Of a DNA stretch of 64,000 bases, positions 16,059 through 25,040 are shown piece after piece. Source of the stretch: an uncultured Phascolarctobacterium sp. (lineage in GTDB: Bacteria > Bacillota > Negativicutes > Acidaminococcales > Acidaminococcaceae); assembly GCA_949295115.1 (NCBI GenBank), contig CASFJU010000004.1, positions 56,153 through 120,152 on the forward strand, in the 5' to 3' direction. The notes beneath the pieces are model-generated. The model was given only the letters and a program-made list of their open reading frames with translations. It ran no database searches and was not told the origin of the DNA. Numbering within the stretch: the stretch's first letter is position 1; each line of letters begins with the position of its first letter. The translations under genes and the position numbers were made by a program.

Positions 16059-16799
16059 TTATTCTTCAATCTTTGAAGCTTTTTCTATTTTCTCTGTAAA
16101 ATCATCAAAAGCACTTTTTATAATACGCTCAAAAACTTCTTTAGGCTTACTATTACCGAACAATTCATCTCCTTCGCGTTCTCTTTTATCAATTCTAGTC
16201 CATACATTCGCCTTTGTAGCCATATCATTAATTATAAATTTTACTGTTGTATAAGTCATCGGTACATTTTGAGGTCCTATATATTGCTGCTCCGTTGTAT
16301 GAGTTGTAACAATTTGACCGCCGTACATACCGTTGCTAACATAATGTGATTCTGTTTTAGGTACGGATATATAATAGCCTTCCTGATATCTGGTTCCAGT
16401 CGAATACTCAAGCAATACTGCATTAAAAACCAAATCTATATTCTCATTTACATATTTAATAAAAGTGTTTTCTGCTTCCGACGGATTATTTTTTGCCAAT
16501 TCTTCGATATTTATTCCATAAAGTAATTCCATATCTTTGTTAACGTCATTTAAATTTTTAACTTTATAGCCTAACGGAACAATTTTATTTGTTACTTTAT
16601 CTTGTAAAACTTCTAAAAAAATTTCTTCTGTTTCTTTTTCTGTAATACCATTTTTCAATTCATCAGGAACGGTTAAATTAACCAGAATCCGTTTAGCTTT
16701 CCCAAAATCATAATCTTTATCAATCCATTCCTGCTTATCAGCAAAAGCAGAAACAGTTATCATCATCAACGCTATTACTAACAATAAAATTCTTTTCAT
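16059..16799 (-). CDS. Secreted protein of unknown function
   Basis: 246 aa with signal peptide MKRILLLVIALMMITVSAFA. The mature protein is acidic/basic mixed with a central Gly/Tyr/Thr stretch (HYVSNGMYGGQIVTTHT). It has no lipobox and no family that I recognise. Start chosen at the ATG following AAAGGGG. AT-rich like its partner downstream. Probably periplasmic or exported. Confidence 0.6.
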   Translation of the reverse strand: MKRILLLVIALMMITVSAFADKQEWIDKDYDFGKAKRILVNLTVPDELKNGITEKETEEIFLEVLQDKVTNKIVPLGYKVKNLNDVNKDMELLYGINIEELAKNNPSEAENTFIKYVNENIDLVFNAVLLEYSTGTRYQEGYYISVPKTESHYVSNGMYGGQIVTTHTTEQQYIGPQNVPMTYTTVKFIINDMATKANVWTRIDKREREGDELFGNSKPKEVFERIIKSAFDDFTEKIEKASKIEE

Positions 16800-16989
16800 C
16801 TCGCGCACCCCTTTCCCTTTATATTAAAATTATACCATATATTAAACCTTTGTTGTATTTAATTCGATTAGCAAATACACGCCACCCTTGCATGTTTTTC
16901 TGTATACAAGGATACTTCTGTTGAAACTATTGCAATTAGTAACTTTTTTTAATAAAATATGTACAGTGCTATCCGAAGGAGGGTAAACT

Positions 16990-19900
16990 ATGCAAAAAAT
17001 TAAGTCTGTATTGGTTGCCAACCGCGGCGAAATCGCCATCCGTGTTTTCCGCGCCTGCAATGAGCTTGGCATCCGCACAGTAGCAATTTATTCAAAAGAA
17101 GATACTCTTTCGCTTCACCGCAACAAGGCGGATGAGGCTTACCTCGTAGGCGAGGGCAAAGGCCCTATCGACGCTTACCTCGATATCGAAGACATCATCC
17201 GCATTGCGCATGAGCATGATGTTGACGCTATCCACCCCGGCTACGGCTTTTTGAGTGAGAACAGCGACCTTGCCAAACGCTGCGCCGAAGAAGGTATTAT
17301 CTTCATCGGCCCGCGCCTTGAACATTTGATTATGTTCGGCGACAAGGTTAACGCACGCGAGCAGGCCAAACTGGCAGGCATCCCGATGATTCCGGGCAGC
17401 GACGGCCCTGTTGACAGCATTGAAGATGTGTACCGCTTTGTGCAGGCGCACGGCTTCCCGATTATGCTGAAAGCAGTTAACGGCGGCGGCGGCCGCGGCA
17501 TGCGCATGGTTAACAGCAACGAGGATTTGGAAACCGTTTACAACATGGCCAAATCCGAAGCTAAAAAGGCTTTTGGCAGCGATGAAATTTACCTTGAAAA
17601 ATATCTGGAAAGCCCGAAACATATTGAAGTACAGATTCTGGGCGATACGCAGGGCAACATTGTGCATTTGTTCGAGCGCGACTGCTCCGTACAGCGCCGC
17701 CACCAGAAACTGGTAGAAATCGCACCGGCGTTCTCTCTCAGCCCCGAGCTGCGCAATGATATCTGCAACGCAGCCGTTAAGCTGATGAAAAACGTAAATT
17801 ACCTCAGCGCCGGCACAGTTGAATTTTTGGTTACGCCGGACGGCAAGTTCTATTTTATCGAGGTTAACCCGCGTATTCAGGTTGAACATACCGTTACCGA
17901 AGAAATTACCGGTTTTGATATTGTACAGACCCAGATTAAAATTGCCGAGGGTTATTCCCTGCACAGCAAGGAAATCGGCATCCCCGAGCAGGACAAAATC
18001 ACCAGCTTCGGCCATGCCATTCAGTGCCGTATTACCACGGAAGACCCGGCCAACAACTTTATGCCCGATACCGGCAAGCTGATTGCTTACCGCAGCGGCG
18101 GCGGTTTTGGCGTGCGTCTGGACGGCGGCAATGCGTTTACGGGTTCTGTTATCACCCCGTATTACGATTCGCTGCTGGTTAAAGCTACCACCCACGGCCT
18201 TACCCACCAGATTGCCATTACCAAAATGCTGCGCTGCTTAAAAGAGTTCCGTATCCGCGGCGTTAAAACCAACATCCTGTTCCTTGAAAACGTACTGGAA
18301 CACCCCAGCTTTGCGGACGGCAGCTACAATACTTCGTTTGTTGATGAGAACACCGAGCTGTTCATCTTCCCAAAGACGCTGGACCGCGGCACCAAACTTT
18401 TGCATTACATTGCCGATGTTACCGTCAACGGCTACAACAACGTCGGCGTACAGCCGAAACCGGAATTTGCGCCGCTGAATATGCCCAAACCGTTTAAAGG
18501 CACTTTGCCGGACGGCACCAGGCAGATTTTGGACGCACAGGGACCGGAAGCTCTTTCCAAATGGGTTATGGACCAGAAGGAAGTGCTGTTTACCGATACC
18601 ACCTTCCGCGATGCGCACCAGTCGCTTCTGGCAACCCGTATGCGCACCAATGATATGTTAAAGGTTATCCAGACCACGGCGGGCAAGCTGCCCAACCTGT
18701 TCAGCTTTGAATGCTGGGGCGGCGCTACTTTTGACGTTGCTTACCGCTTCCTGGACGAAAGCCCGTGGAAACGCCTTGAACAATTCCGCGAAAAATGCCC
18801 GAATATCCTGTTCCAGATGCTGCTGCGCGGCGCTAATGCCGTTGGCTACACCAGCTATCCGGACAACGTTGTTAAAGAATTTATCCGCCTGAGCGCGAAA
18901 AACGGCGTAGATGTGTTCCGCGTGTTCGACAGCCTGAACGGCATTGACAATATGCGCCTGTCGCTGGACGCTGTACGCGAAGTTGGCAAATTTGCCGAAG
19001 CAGCACTGTGCTACACCGGCGATATTTTAGACCCGCGCCGCGATAAATACGACCTTAAATACTATGTAACGATGGCACAAGAGCTGGAAAAAACCGGCGC
19101 TAACTCCATCTGCATTAAAGATATGGCAGGCCTTTTGAAGCCTGAAGCTGCTTACCAGCTGGTTGCAGCGCTGAAAGATGCCGTTAACGTGCCTATCCAC
19201 CTGCATACGCACGAAGGCAGCGGCAACAGCATTTACACTTACGCACGCGCTATCGACGCAGGCGTTGACATTGTAGACGTTGCCATGAGCGCAATGAGCA
19301 ACGGCACCTCGCAGCCCAGCGCCGCCAGCCTGTACTACGCGTTAAGCGGGCATCAGCGCCAGCCGCACCTTGACGTTAACGCACTGAACGAAATGTCCCG
19401 TTATTGGGAAACCGTGCGCCCGTATTACAAAGCTATCGACAACACCGTTTCTTACCCCAACCCGGAAGTTTACATCCACGAAATGCCGGGCGGCCAGTAC
19501 AGCAACCTGCAGCAGCAGGCTAAGGCAGTCGGCCTCGGCGAGCGTTGGGAAGAAATTAAGGACATGTACCACCGCGTTTCCATGATGTTCGGCGATATCA
19601 TCAAAGTAACGCCGTCCTCCAAAATGGTTGGCGATATGGCACTGTTCATGGTGCAAAACGACCTTACGGAAGAAGACATCTACGCCAAAGGCGAAACCTT
19701 AAGCTTTCCGGCTTCCGTAGTAGAATTCTTTGAAGGACGTTTAGGCGTTCCGTATCAGGGCTTCCCGCAGAAATTGCAGCAAATCGTTCTGCAGGGACGC
19801 AAACCGCTTGACGGACGTCCCGGCGCTTCCCTGCCCCCGGCAGATTTTGAAAAAGTACGCGCCACCCTTGCGGAAATGGGCGCGCCTACCAGCGACGAAG

Positions 19901-20430
19901 CCGTAAGCAGCTACTGCCTGTACCCGAAAGTATTCAGCGATTGGGCAGTGCGCAACGCAGAATACGGCGACGTTTCCGTGCTGGATACCCCGACCTTCTT
20001 CTTCGGCATGAAGACCGGCGAAGAAATCAAGGTTGAAATCGAACAGGGCAAAATGCTCGTCATTAAGCTGCTGCAAATCGGCGAAGCAAACGAAGACGGC
20101 ATCCGTACCATCTTCTTCGAGTTCAACGGCCTGCCGCGCGAAATTGACGTTAAGGACCGCAATGTAAAATCCACCAACGTTACGCGCAAAAAAGCCGACA
20201 AAACCAACCCCGGCGAAATCGGCGCAACGCTGTCCGGCTCCGTTGTTAAACTGCTGGTTGAAAAAGGAGCCGCCGTTGAAAAAGGCACGCCGCTTATCGT
20301 AACCGAAGCCATGAAGATGGAAACCACCATCGCAGCACCCATCAGCGGCATTGTATCGCAAATCCATGTATCCGCAGGCAGCCGAATTGAAAGCGGCGAC
20401 TGCCTCATGGAAATCGAAATCAAGGCTTAA
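16990..20430 (+). CDS. pyc: Pyruvate carboxylase
   Basis: A 1146-aa single-chain enzyme making oxaloacetate from pyruvate, bicarbonate and ATP. Biotin carboxylase domain (about 1-450; VLVANRGEIAIRVFRAC, ATP-grasp GGGGRGMRMV near 165, FIEVNPRIQVEHTVTEE). Carboxyltransferase domain (about 530-800; LFTDTTFRDAHQSLLATRMR, metal ligands in HLHTHEGSG). Then the PYC/OADA domain and a C-terminal biotinyl domain with EAMKMETT (Lys1109). Length is normal for the family. Start has GAAGGAGGG. Anaplerotic, and in fermenters it feeds the succinate/propionate branch. Closed by a strong terminator. Confidence 0.97.
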   Translation: MQKIKSVLVANRGEIAIRVFRACNELGIRTVAIYSKEDTLSLHRNKADEAYLVGEGKGPIDAYLDIEDIIRIAHEHDVDAIHPGYGFLSENSDLAKRCAEEGIIFIGPRLEHLIMFGDKVNAREQAKLAGIPMIPGSDGPVDSIEDVYRFVQAHGFPIMLKAVNGGGGRGMRMVNSNEDLETVYNMAKSEAKKAFGSDEIYLEKYLESPKHIEVQILGDTQGNIVHLFERDCSVQRRHQKLVEIAPAFSLSPELRNDICNAAVKLMKNVNYLSAGTVEFLVTPDGKFYFIEVNPRIQVEHTVTEEITGFDIVQTQIKIAEGYSLHSKEIGIPEQDKITSFGHAIQCRITTEDPANNFMPDTGKLIAYRSGGGFGVRLDGGNAFTGSVITPYYDSLLVKATTHGLTHQIAITKMLRCLKEFRIRGVKTNILFLENVLEHPSFADGSYNTSFVDENTELFIFPKTLDRGTKLLHYIADVTVNGYNNVGVQPKPEFAPLNMPKPFKGTLPDGTRQILDAQGPEALSKWVMDQKEVLFTDTTFRDAHQSLLATRMRTNDMLKVIQTTAGKLPNLFSFECWGGATFDVAYRFLDESPWKRLEQFREKCPNILFQMLLRGANAVGYTSYPDNVVKEFIRLSAKNGVDVFRVFDSLNGIDNMRLSLDAVREVGKFAEAALCYTGDILDPRRDKYDLKYYVTMAQELEKTGANSICIKDMAGLLKPEAAYQLVAALKDAVNVPIHLHTHEGSGNSIYTYARAIDAGVDIVDVAMSAMSNGTSQPSAASLYYALSGHQRQPHLDVNALNEMSRYWETVRPYYKAIDNTVSYPNPEVYIHEMPGGQYSNLQQQAKAVGLGERWEEIKDMYHRVSMMFGDIIKVTPSSKMVGDMALFMVQNDLTEEDIYAKGETLSFPASVVEFFEGRLGVPYQGFPQKLQQIVLQGRKPLDGRPGASLPPADFEKVRATLAEMGAPTSDEAVSSYCLYPKVFSDWAVRNAEYGDVSVLDTPTFFFGMKTGEEIKVEIEQGKMLVIKLLQIGEANEDGIRTIFFEFNGLPREIDVKDRNVKSTNVTRKKADKTNPGEIGATLSGSVVKLLVEKGAAVEKGTPLIVTEAMKMETTIAAPISGIVSQIHVSAGSRIESGDCLMEIEIKA

Positions 20431-20464
20431 GGCAGATAAACTAAAATTACATACCGCACATATA

Positions 20465-20498
20465 AAAACCACCCGCAGAAAAATCTGCGGGTGGTTTT
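20465..20498 (+). terminator. Terminator after pyruvate carboxylase
   Basis: AAAACCACCCGCAG-aaaaat-CTGCGGGTGGTTTT, a perfect 14-bp stem. Confidence 0.8.
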
Positions 20499-20513
20499 AT
20501 GTTGCCCAATAAT

Positions 20514-20551
20514 TAAAGCCACCAATGCCCGTACGGCACTGATGGCTTTAA
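20514..20551 (-). terminator. Probable terminator of the AcoR-like regulator
   Basis: Inverted repeat AAAGCCA-(tcagtgccgtacgggcattg)-TGGCTTT read leftward, with imperfect inner pairing and only a short T run. Confidence 0.35.
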
Positions 20552-20562
20552 TATTTTACAAA

Positions 20563-22449
20563 TTACTTCTTCCCGGTTTTCGGAGTCAGGTCATATTTTT
20601 TAAGGTAGCGGTACAGCGTTACGCGGCTGACGTCCAGCATACCGGCAAGTTTGCTGATATTGCCGCCGGAGGATTTCCATGCCGCGATGAAAGCATCTTT
20701 GTCGTACTTCCACGATTTTTCCAGAGTTTTATCACCGGGCAGTTTGATATTTTCTGCTTCAATGATGCTGCCGGGAGTGTGGAAGAAGGCCTGCTCGATA
20801 ACGCCCTGCAATTGTTTGATGTTGCCGGGCCAGCTGCAGCTTTTGAGCAGTTCCAGTGCTTCCGGTGACAGGCGTTTCGGCGACAGGTTATGCTGCGCAG
20901 ACATTTCTGCCAGAATATGTGCCGCGATTACTTCAATATCCTTGCTGCGTTCACGCAGGGGCGGAACACGGATGGTAGTATCAAGTACCAGCTCATACAG
21001 CGCGCGGGAGAACAAACCCTTATCCGCCAGGCGTTTAAGATTGGAATCGCAGGCGGCGATTACGCGCACGTTGAGTTTTTTGCGCAGACCGGTTTCTTTG
21101 TTCAAGAGGCCGTTTTTCAAAGCGTCGGCCAGTTTATCGCCCATTTCTACAGGCAGTTTTTCCACTTCGTCAAGGAACAGCGTGCCGCCCATCGAAAGCT
21201 CCAGCTTGCCTGCCGTCGGCTGATGGTCGCCGTCCTCGCTGCCGAAAAATTCTTCTTCCAGTATTTTAATCGGCGCATCGGAACATTTAACGACAATTAA
21301 CGGCGCTGCTGCACGCGGGCTGGCCTGATGAATGCCGTGTGCCAGACGCTGCTTGCCGGTGCCCGGTTCGCCCTGTAACAAAATATTGTTGTCGCTGCGG
21401 GCAATGCGCGATGCTTTATGCTGCAATGCAAGGAACTCGCTTGTTTCGCCAACCATGCTGTACAGGCTGTAACGGGAGCTGTAACCGGTGGCATGGGCAA
21501 TGGTGGTTTTCAAATCTTCAATGCTCATGCTCATTACCAGCGCGCTTTCAACCTCGCTGCCGACTTTAACCGGCATAACGGTGGTAATATCTTCGTAAGT
21601 GCGGTCCTGCGTAATCCAGGTAATCTCGCGGCGGTGCGTGGGCGTGCCCTGTAACGCCTTTTTAATGGGTATATGCTCGTAGTTAAGGAAAATGTCTTCC
21701 AGATTTTCCTTGCCTTCCAGGCGGCGTTTGGCGTTGCCGTTGCAGTATTTCAGTTTTTCGTCCTGCCCAATCCAGTAAACGGCAACGGGCAATTCTTCCA
21801 TCATCATCTGCTGGATGCTCCAGTATTCCAGCATCTGCAAATGCTGCTCAATGGCGTATTTCATCGTTAAGAGCAACGAAAGCAGAAGGTCATACGGCAA
21901 ATCGTTCTGGTCCAGCGAGAAGAAGGAAATAATGTAGCGGATTTTGCCGCCGACGCAAATCGGCGCACTGCACGCATCGCCGGAATGGCTGTCTTTAATC
22001 CACATTTCCGGTCCGAACATCAAAAACGGTACGTTATGCTCGCGCGCAATGCTGATGCTGGAGGTGCCGACGTCTTCTTCCAGCACACGCATACCCTGAA
22101 TGTCCTCAATTACACGTTGGAAAAACGGCAGCGCATAGTTTTTGATAACATACCCGTCCTCGTCAATCAGCAGCATGCTTAAATTATGAATGTTAAAATG
22201 CTGCTTGCTCTGTTCATACAAGCCGTCCACGTATTTAACGATGAATTCGTGCGTTTTCTGATGTTCGATGATTTCCTCACGGCTCAGCTTGTTGATTTTC
22301 GGCATCGTTTCATGCGGCAGCCTCATTTTGCGGCAACGCTGCCACGATTCGGCAACCCACGGATGCACGTTGGGGTCAACAATGCCCTCCTCCATAAATT
22401 TTTTATAATACAACGCCAGTTTTTCTTTGTTGCGTCTTTCGCGAATCAT
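20563..22449 (-). CDS. AcoR-like AAA+ transcription regulator lacking GAFTGA
   Basis: 628 aa. An N-terminal GAF-like sensor region (about 60-200; VGTSSISIAREHNVPFLMFGPEMW, typical of AcoR) and a PAS-like segment (about 205-320) come first. The AAA+ domain follows (Walker A GEPGTGK at 360-366, Walker B GTLFLDEV at 421-428, PPLRERSKDIEVIA). It ends in a Fis-type helix-turn-helix (ISKLAGMLDVSRVTLYRYLKKY). Between the Walker motifs, where sigma-54 activators have FGxxxGAFTGA, the sequence is FGSEDGDHQPTAGK, so the sigma-54 contact loop is absent. It may work with sigma-70 like TyrR, or as a repressor. Target unknown; convergent with pyc. Confidence 0.85.
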   Translation of the reverse strand: MIRERRNKEKLALYYKKFMEEGIVDPNVHPWVAESWQRCRKMRLPHETMPKINKLSREEIIEHQKTHEFIVKYVDGLYEQSKQHFNIHNLSMLLIDEDGYVIKNYALPFFQRVIEDIQGMRVLEEDVGTSSISIAREHNVPFLMFGPEMWIKDSHSGDACSAPICVGGKIRYIISFFSLDQNDLPYDLLLSLLLTMKYAIEQHLQMLEYWSIQQMMMEELPVAVYWIGQDEKLKYCNGNAKRRLEGKENLEDIFLNYEHIPIKKALQGTPTHRREITWITQDRTYEDITTVMPVKVGSEVESALVMSMSIEDLKTTIAHATGYSSRYSLYSMVGETSEFLALQHKASRIARSDNNILLQGEPGTGKQRLAHGIHQASPRAAAPLIVVKCSDAPIKILEEEFFGSEDGDHQPTAGKLELSMGGTLFLDEVEKLPVEMGDKLADALKNGLLNKETGLRKKLNVRVIAACDSNLKRLADKGLFSRALYELVLDTTIRVPPLRERSKDIEVIAAHILAEMSAQHNLSPKRLSPEALELLKSCSWPGNIKQLQGVIEQAFFHTPGSIIEAENIKLPGDKTLEKSWKYDKDAFIAAWKSSGGNISKLAGMLDVSRVTLYRYLKKYDLTPKTGKK

Positions 22450-22470
22450 TAAAGCTCCCCCTTAAATTTA

Positions 22471-23157
22471 TTAAGCTGCCTCGCCGTTTTCAATCAAAAC
22501 ACGGCGCGCTCCGTAATAATGCGATTTCCAGTAGTCGCTGTCCAGCGAATCGAGCACGACCCCGCGTGACGAGGACGCCGTCCAGAACTTGCCGCTGCCG
22601 GCATAAATCCCCACATGGGACGCCCCTGCGGCATAAGTTGTAAAGAACACCAGATCGCCCGGTTTCAGCTTGCTTTTTAACACAAAAATCCCGTCCAGCA
22701 CCTGCGCGTCGGCGGTACGCGGCAGCTTGGCATCATGCTTGCCGAAAACGTACTGCACATAAGCGGAACAGTCAAAGCCCTTCGGCGTGGTGCCGCCGAA
22801 TTTATAAGGCACGCCCTTGTATTTGGCGGCAGTTTTTACAATGTCCTTGCCGCGCACATCGGGTATGCCTTCCATTTTAAAGGCTTCCCACGAGATTTTA
22901 TTATAGGTTTTGTTATCCAGCTTGCCGCTCTTTTTCAGCCCGTGTTCCTTCTGGAACTTTTTGATGGCTTCGCCGGTGTCCTTCGACATGCGCCCATCCT
23001 TGCGGTCAACGTCGTAGCCGAGCATCTCCAGCTTTTGCTGCGCCACCGTCAGCTTCCAGTCGCGCGCCGGCGTTTTGCTTTTGGCCATAGCCATTGCGGG
23101 CACAAGGCAAAGCACAAGCAGGCAGCAGATAAAAACAGTTAATTTTTTACGCTGCAT
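22471..23157 (-). CDS. NlpC/P60 peptidoglycan hydrolase with PG-binding domain
   Basis: 228 aa with a signal peptide (MQRKKLTVFICCLLVLCLVPAMAMA). A peptidoglycan-binding type 1 domain (about 40-85; VAQQKLEMLGYDVDRKDGRMSKDTGEAIKKFQ) is followed by an NlpC/P60 endopeptidase domain with catalytic Cys in FDCSAYVQY and His in SHVGIYAG. It probably cuts stem peptides in the cell wall. The start at 23157 has a GGGAGG site; the longer frame to 23181 is not supported. It follows the regulator upstream in coordinates by 21 bp on the same strand. Confidence 0.92.
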   Translation of the reverse strand: MQRKKLTVFICCLLVLCLVPAMAMAKSKTPARDWKLTVAQQKLEMLGYDVDRKDGRMSKDTGEAIKKFQKEHGLKKSGKLDNKTYNKISWEAFKMEGIPDVRGKDIVKTAAKYKGVPYKFGGTTPKGFDCSAYVQYVFGKHDAKLPRTADAQVLDGIFVLKSKLKPGDLVFFTTYAAGASHVGIYAGSGKFWTASSSRGVVLDSLDSDYWKSHYYGARRVLIENGEAA

Positions 23158-23350
23158 TGCAGTCCTCCCTTCTTTCAGCAAAACTGCGTTTTGATAAAAT
23201 CATTTCGTCAAAACATTACAAAACGGTAAAATCGCTTTTAAAATAAGCAACTTATAATACACTTTTCGAATATATTATATCGCATTTAACAGTTTTTGAA
23301 AAATATTTTTTAACGGCTTTGTCAATTTTATTACATTTATTTTGGTCCGT

Positions 23351-23379
23351 TTGCAGGCGTTGGCGTTTTGTGCTACACT
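23351..23379 (+). promoter_or_regulatory. Promoter giving a possibly leaderless mRNA
   Basis: TTGCAG (23351-23356), 17-bp spacer, TACACT (23374-23379). The expected start lies at about 23386, which is the first base of the ATG of the following gene; no ribosome binding site is seen. Confidence 0.45.
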
Positions 23380-23385
23380 AAAGCC

Positions 23386-24276
23386 ATGATGAAAAAACTT
23401 ACATTAATAATCCTTGCAATTTTAATACTTGCGCTGACGGCCTGCAAAAGTAACAGCAGCAGCACTCCTGCGCTCGGCAGCGGCAGCGTGTACTTCCCTG
23501 TTTACCAAATCACCGCCCCGGCGGATGGCAAAATACTGGGGCTGATTCTGGAAAAAGGCGAGCGCATCGGGCAGGAGCAGCCGCTGTTTGCCGTTGACGA
23601 CCAGCAGCTTGCAACCGAAATTAAAGAGGCTGCCACGGACGCCGCCCGCACCGAAGCGGAAATAAAAGCCATGCAGAACGGTCAGAACCGCGCCGACAAC
23701 ACGGCAGCAGTTGCCGCCGCACAGCAGCAATACGAACAGGCTGCGGCACAGGAAGCAAAAATGGCATCGCTTTATAAGCAGGGCGCCATTGCCCGCCGCC
23801 AGTACGAAGCAGCAAGCGCCGCCAAAGCAGCAGCGCAGGCAGCATTAAGCGCGGCGCAAAGCGCAGGGCAGCCGGTTAAAGCATCGCCGGAAACCATTGC
23901 CGAAAAACAAAAACTGCTGGAAGAACAGCAGCAAAAATATCACGCCCTGCTGCAAAAACAGCTGGCGTTGGAGGAAGAAAGCCCCTGCACCGGCATCGTT
24001 ACGGAAAAATACCTTAACGCAGGAGATACCGCCGCTGCCGGGCAGCAGGTTCTTGCAATCCGCGATCTGGAAAATTGCAGCGCCGTTATAAAAATATCCG
24101 CGAAAGCGGCGCAAAATTTAAAAGTTGGGCAAAGCATTACCGCCCGCGCTGACAGCATTAACAAAAATTTTAACGGCAGCATTGCCAAAATTGAAGGCAC
24201 CGACGTGACGGTGAACATTGACAACACTTCGTTGGATTTAAAGGAAGGCATGGAAATAAGCGTCACCGTAAATTAA
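23386..24276 (+). CDS. HlyD-like membrane fusion lipoprotein
   Basis: 296 aa beginning MMKKLTLIILAILILALTACKS; lipobox LTAC. It has the split biotinyl-lipoyl-like halves of periplasmic adaptor proteins (APADGKILGLILEKGERIGQEQPLFAVDD and SPCTGIVTEKYLNAGDTAAAGQQVLAIRD). These flank an Ala/Gln/Glu-rich coiled-coil hairpin (about 75-200). Adaptors of this type link ABC or RND pumps to the outer membrane, or work with solitary ABC exporters. No pump gene is adjacent. Either of two consecutive ATGs could be used; neither has a ribosome binding site. Confidence 0.8.
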   Translation: MMKKLTLIILAILILALTACKSNSSSTPALGSGSVYFPVYQITAPADGKILGLILEKGERIGQEQPLFAVDDQQLATEIKEAATDAARTEAEIKAMQNGQNRADNTAAVAAAQQQYEQAAAQEAKMASLYKQGAIARRQYEAASAAKAAAQAALSAAQSAGQPVKASPETIAEKQKLLEEQQQKYHALLQKQLALEEESPCTGIVTEKYLNAGDTAAAGQQVLAIRDLENCSAVIKISAKAAQNLKVGQSITARADSINKNFNGSIAKIEGTDVTVNIDNTSLDLKEGMEISVTVN

Positions 24277-24340
24277 CAAACGCGGGGCACTGTTATGTGT
24301 TATAATAAAAGTATCAAAGCAATAAAGGAGGATCTTAACT

Positions 24341-24916
24341 ATGGCAATATTTGATAAAATTGGCGAAATCGCCAAGATAGCGGCCAATAAAACCGAAGAA
24401 ATCACCAAAACCATCGGCGAGAAAGCCGAAGCCGCTATGGAGATCCAGAAACTTACCTCGCTGGTAAGCAAAGAAGAAAGCAAAATTGAAAGCACCTACA
24501 AAAAAATGGGCAAAATGGTTTGGGAAAAATCGCAGACCTGCGACTGCCTGCCCGACGAATTTAAAGCTGAATGCGAAGCTGTTAAAGCAAGCCTTGCCGC
24601 AATAGAAGATTTGAAATTCAAAATCAGCAACATTAAAGCTACCGCCTTTAACGGCGATGAGCCGAAAGTTACCTGCCCCAACTGCGGTGCGGCTGTAGGC
24701 ATCAGCGCCAAGTTCTGCAGCGAATGCGGCAGCAAGATGGAGCCTGTTGAAACCGCTAAAACCGTAGAAGCGGAAGTTGTAGGCGAAGGCGCCGAACACA
24801 AAACCGAAGCGGAAGCCGAAGTTGAAGTAATCGCGCCGGAAGCAAAACCGGCAGAAGAAGAAAAACCTGCCGAAGAACCCGCCAAAGCGGAAGAAGCAAA
24901 ACCCGAAGAAAAATAA
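24341..24916 (+). CDS. Zinc-ribbon protein with acidic tail
   Basis: 191 aa. An N-terminal helical region (about 1-105) is followed by a zinc ribbon CPNCGAAVGISAKFCSECGSKM (about 112-135). It ends in a low-complexity Glu/Ala/Lys/Pro tail of about 50 residues (AEEEKPAEEPAKAEE). Function unknown; zinc-ribbon proteins of this kind are common and poorly studied. Start with AAGGAGG. Own terminator at 24928-24960. Confidence 0.75.
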   Translation: MAIFDKIGEIAKIAANKTEEITKTIGEKAEAAMEIQKLTSLVSKEESKIESTYKKMGKMVWEKSQTCDCLPDEFKAECEAVKASLAAIEDLKFKISNIKATAFNGDEPKVTCPNCGAAVGISAKFCSECGSKMEPVETAKTVEAEVVGEGAEHKTEAEAEVEVIAPEAKPAEEEKPAEEPAKAEEAKPEEK

Positions 24917-24927
24917 TTTTAACCATT

Positions 24928-24960
24928 AAGCGTGCAGCAATTTAAGCTGTGCGCTTTTTC
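24928..24960 (+). terminator. Terminator after the zinc-ribbon gene
   Basis: AAGCG-t-GCAG ... CTGT-GCGCTT followed by TTTTC. Confidence 0.5.
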
Positions 24961-25040
24961 TTTGCCATTTTCAGAAAACAATCCGCGCGCAAAATGCTAT
25001 AATAATATTGTTTATAAATTTACGTTAAGGGGTTTTATAT

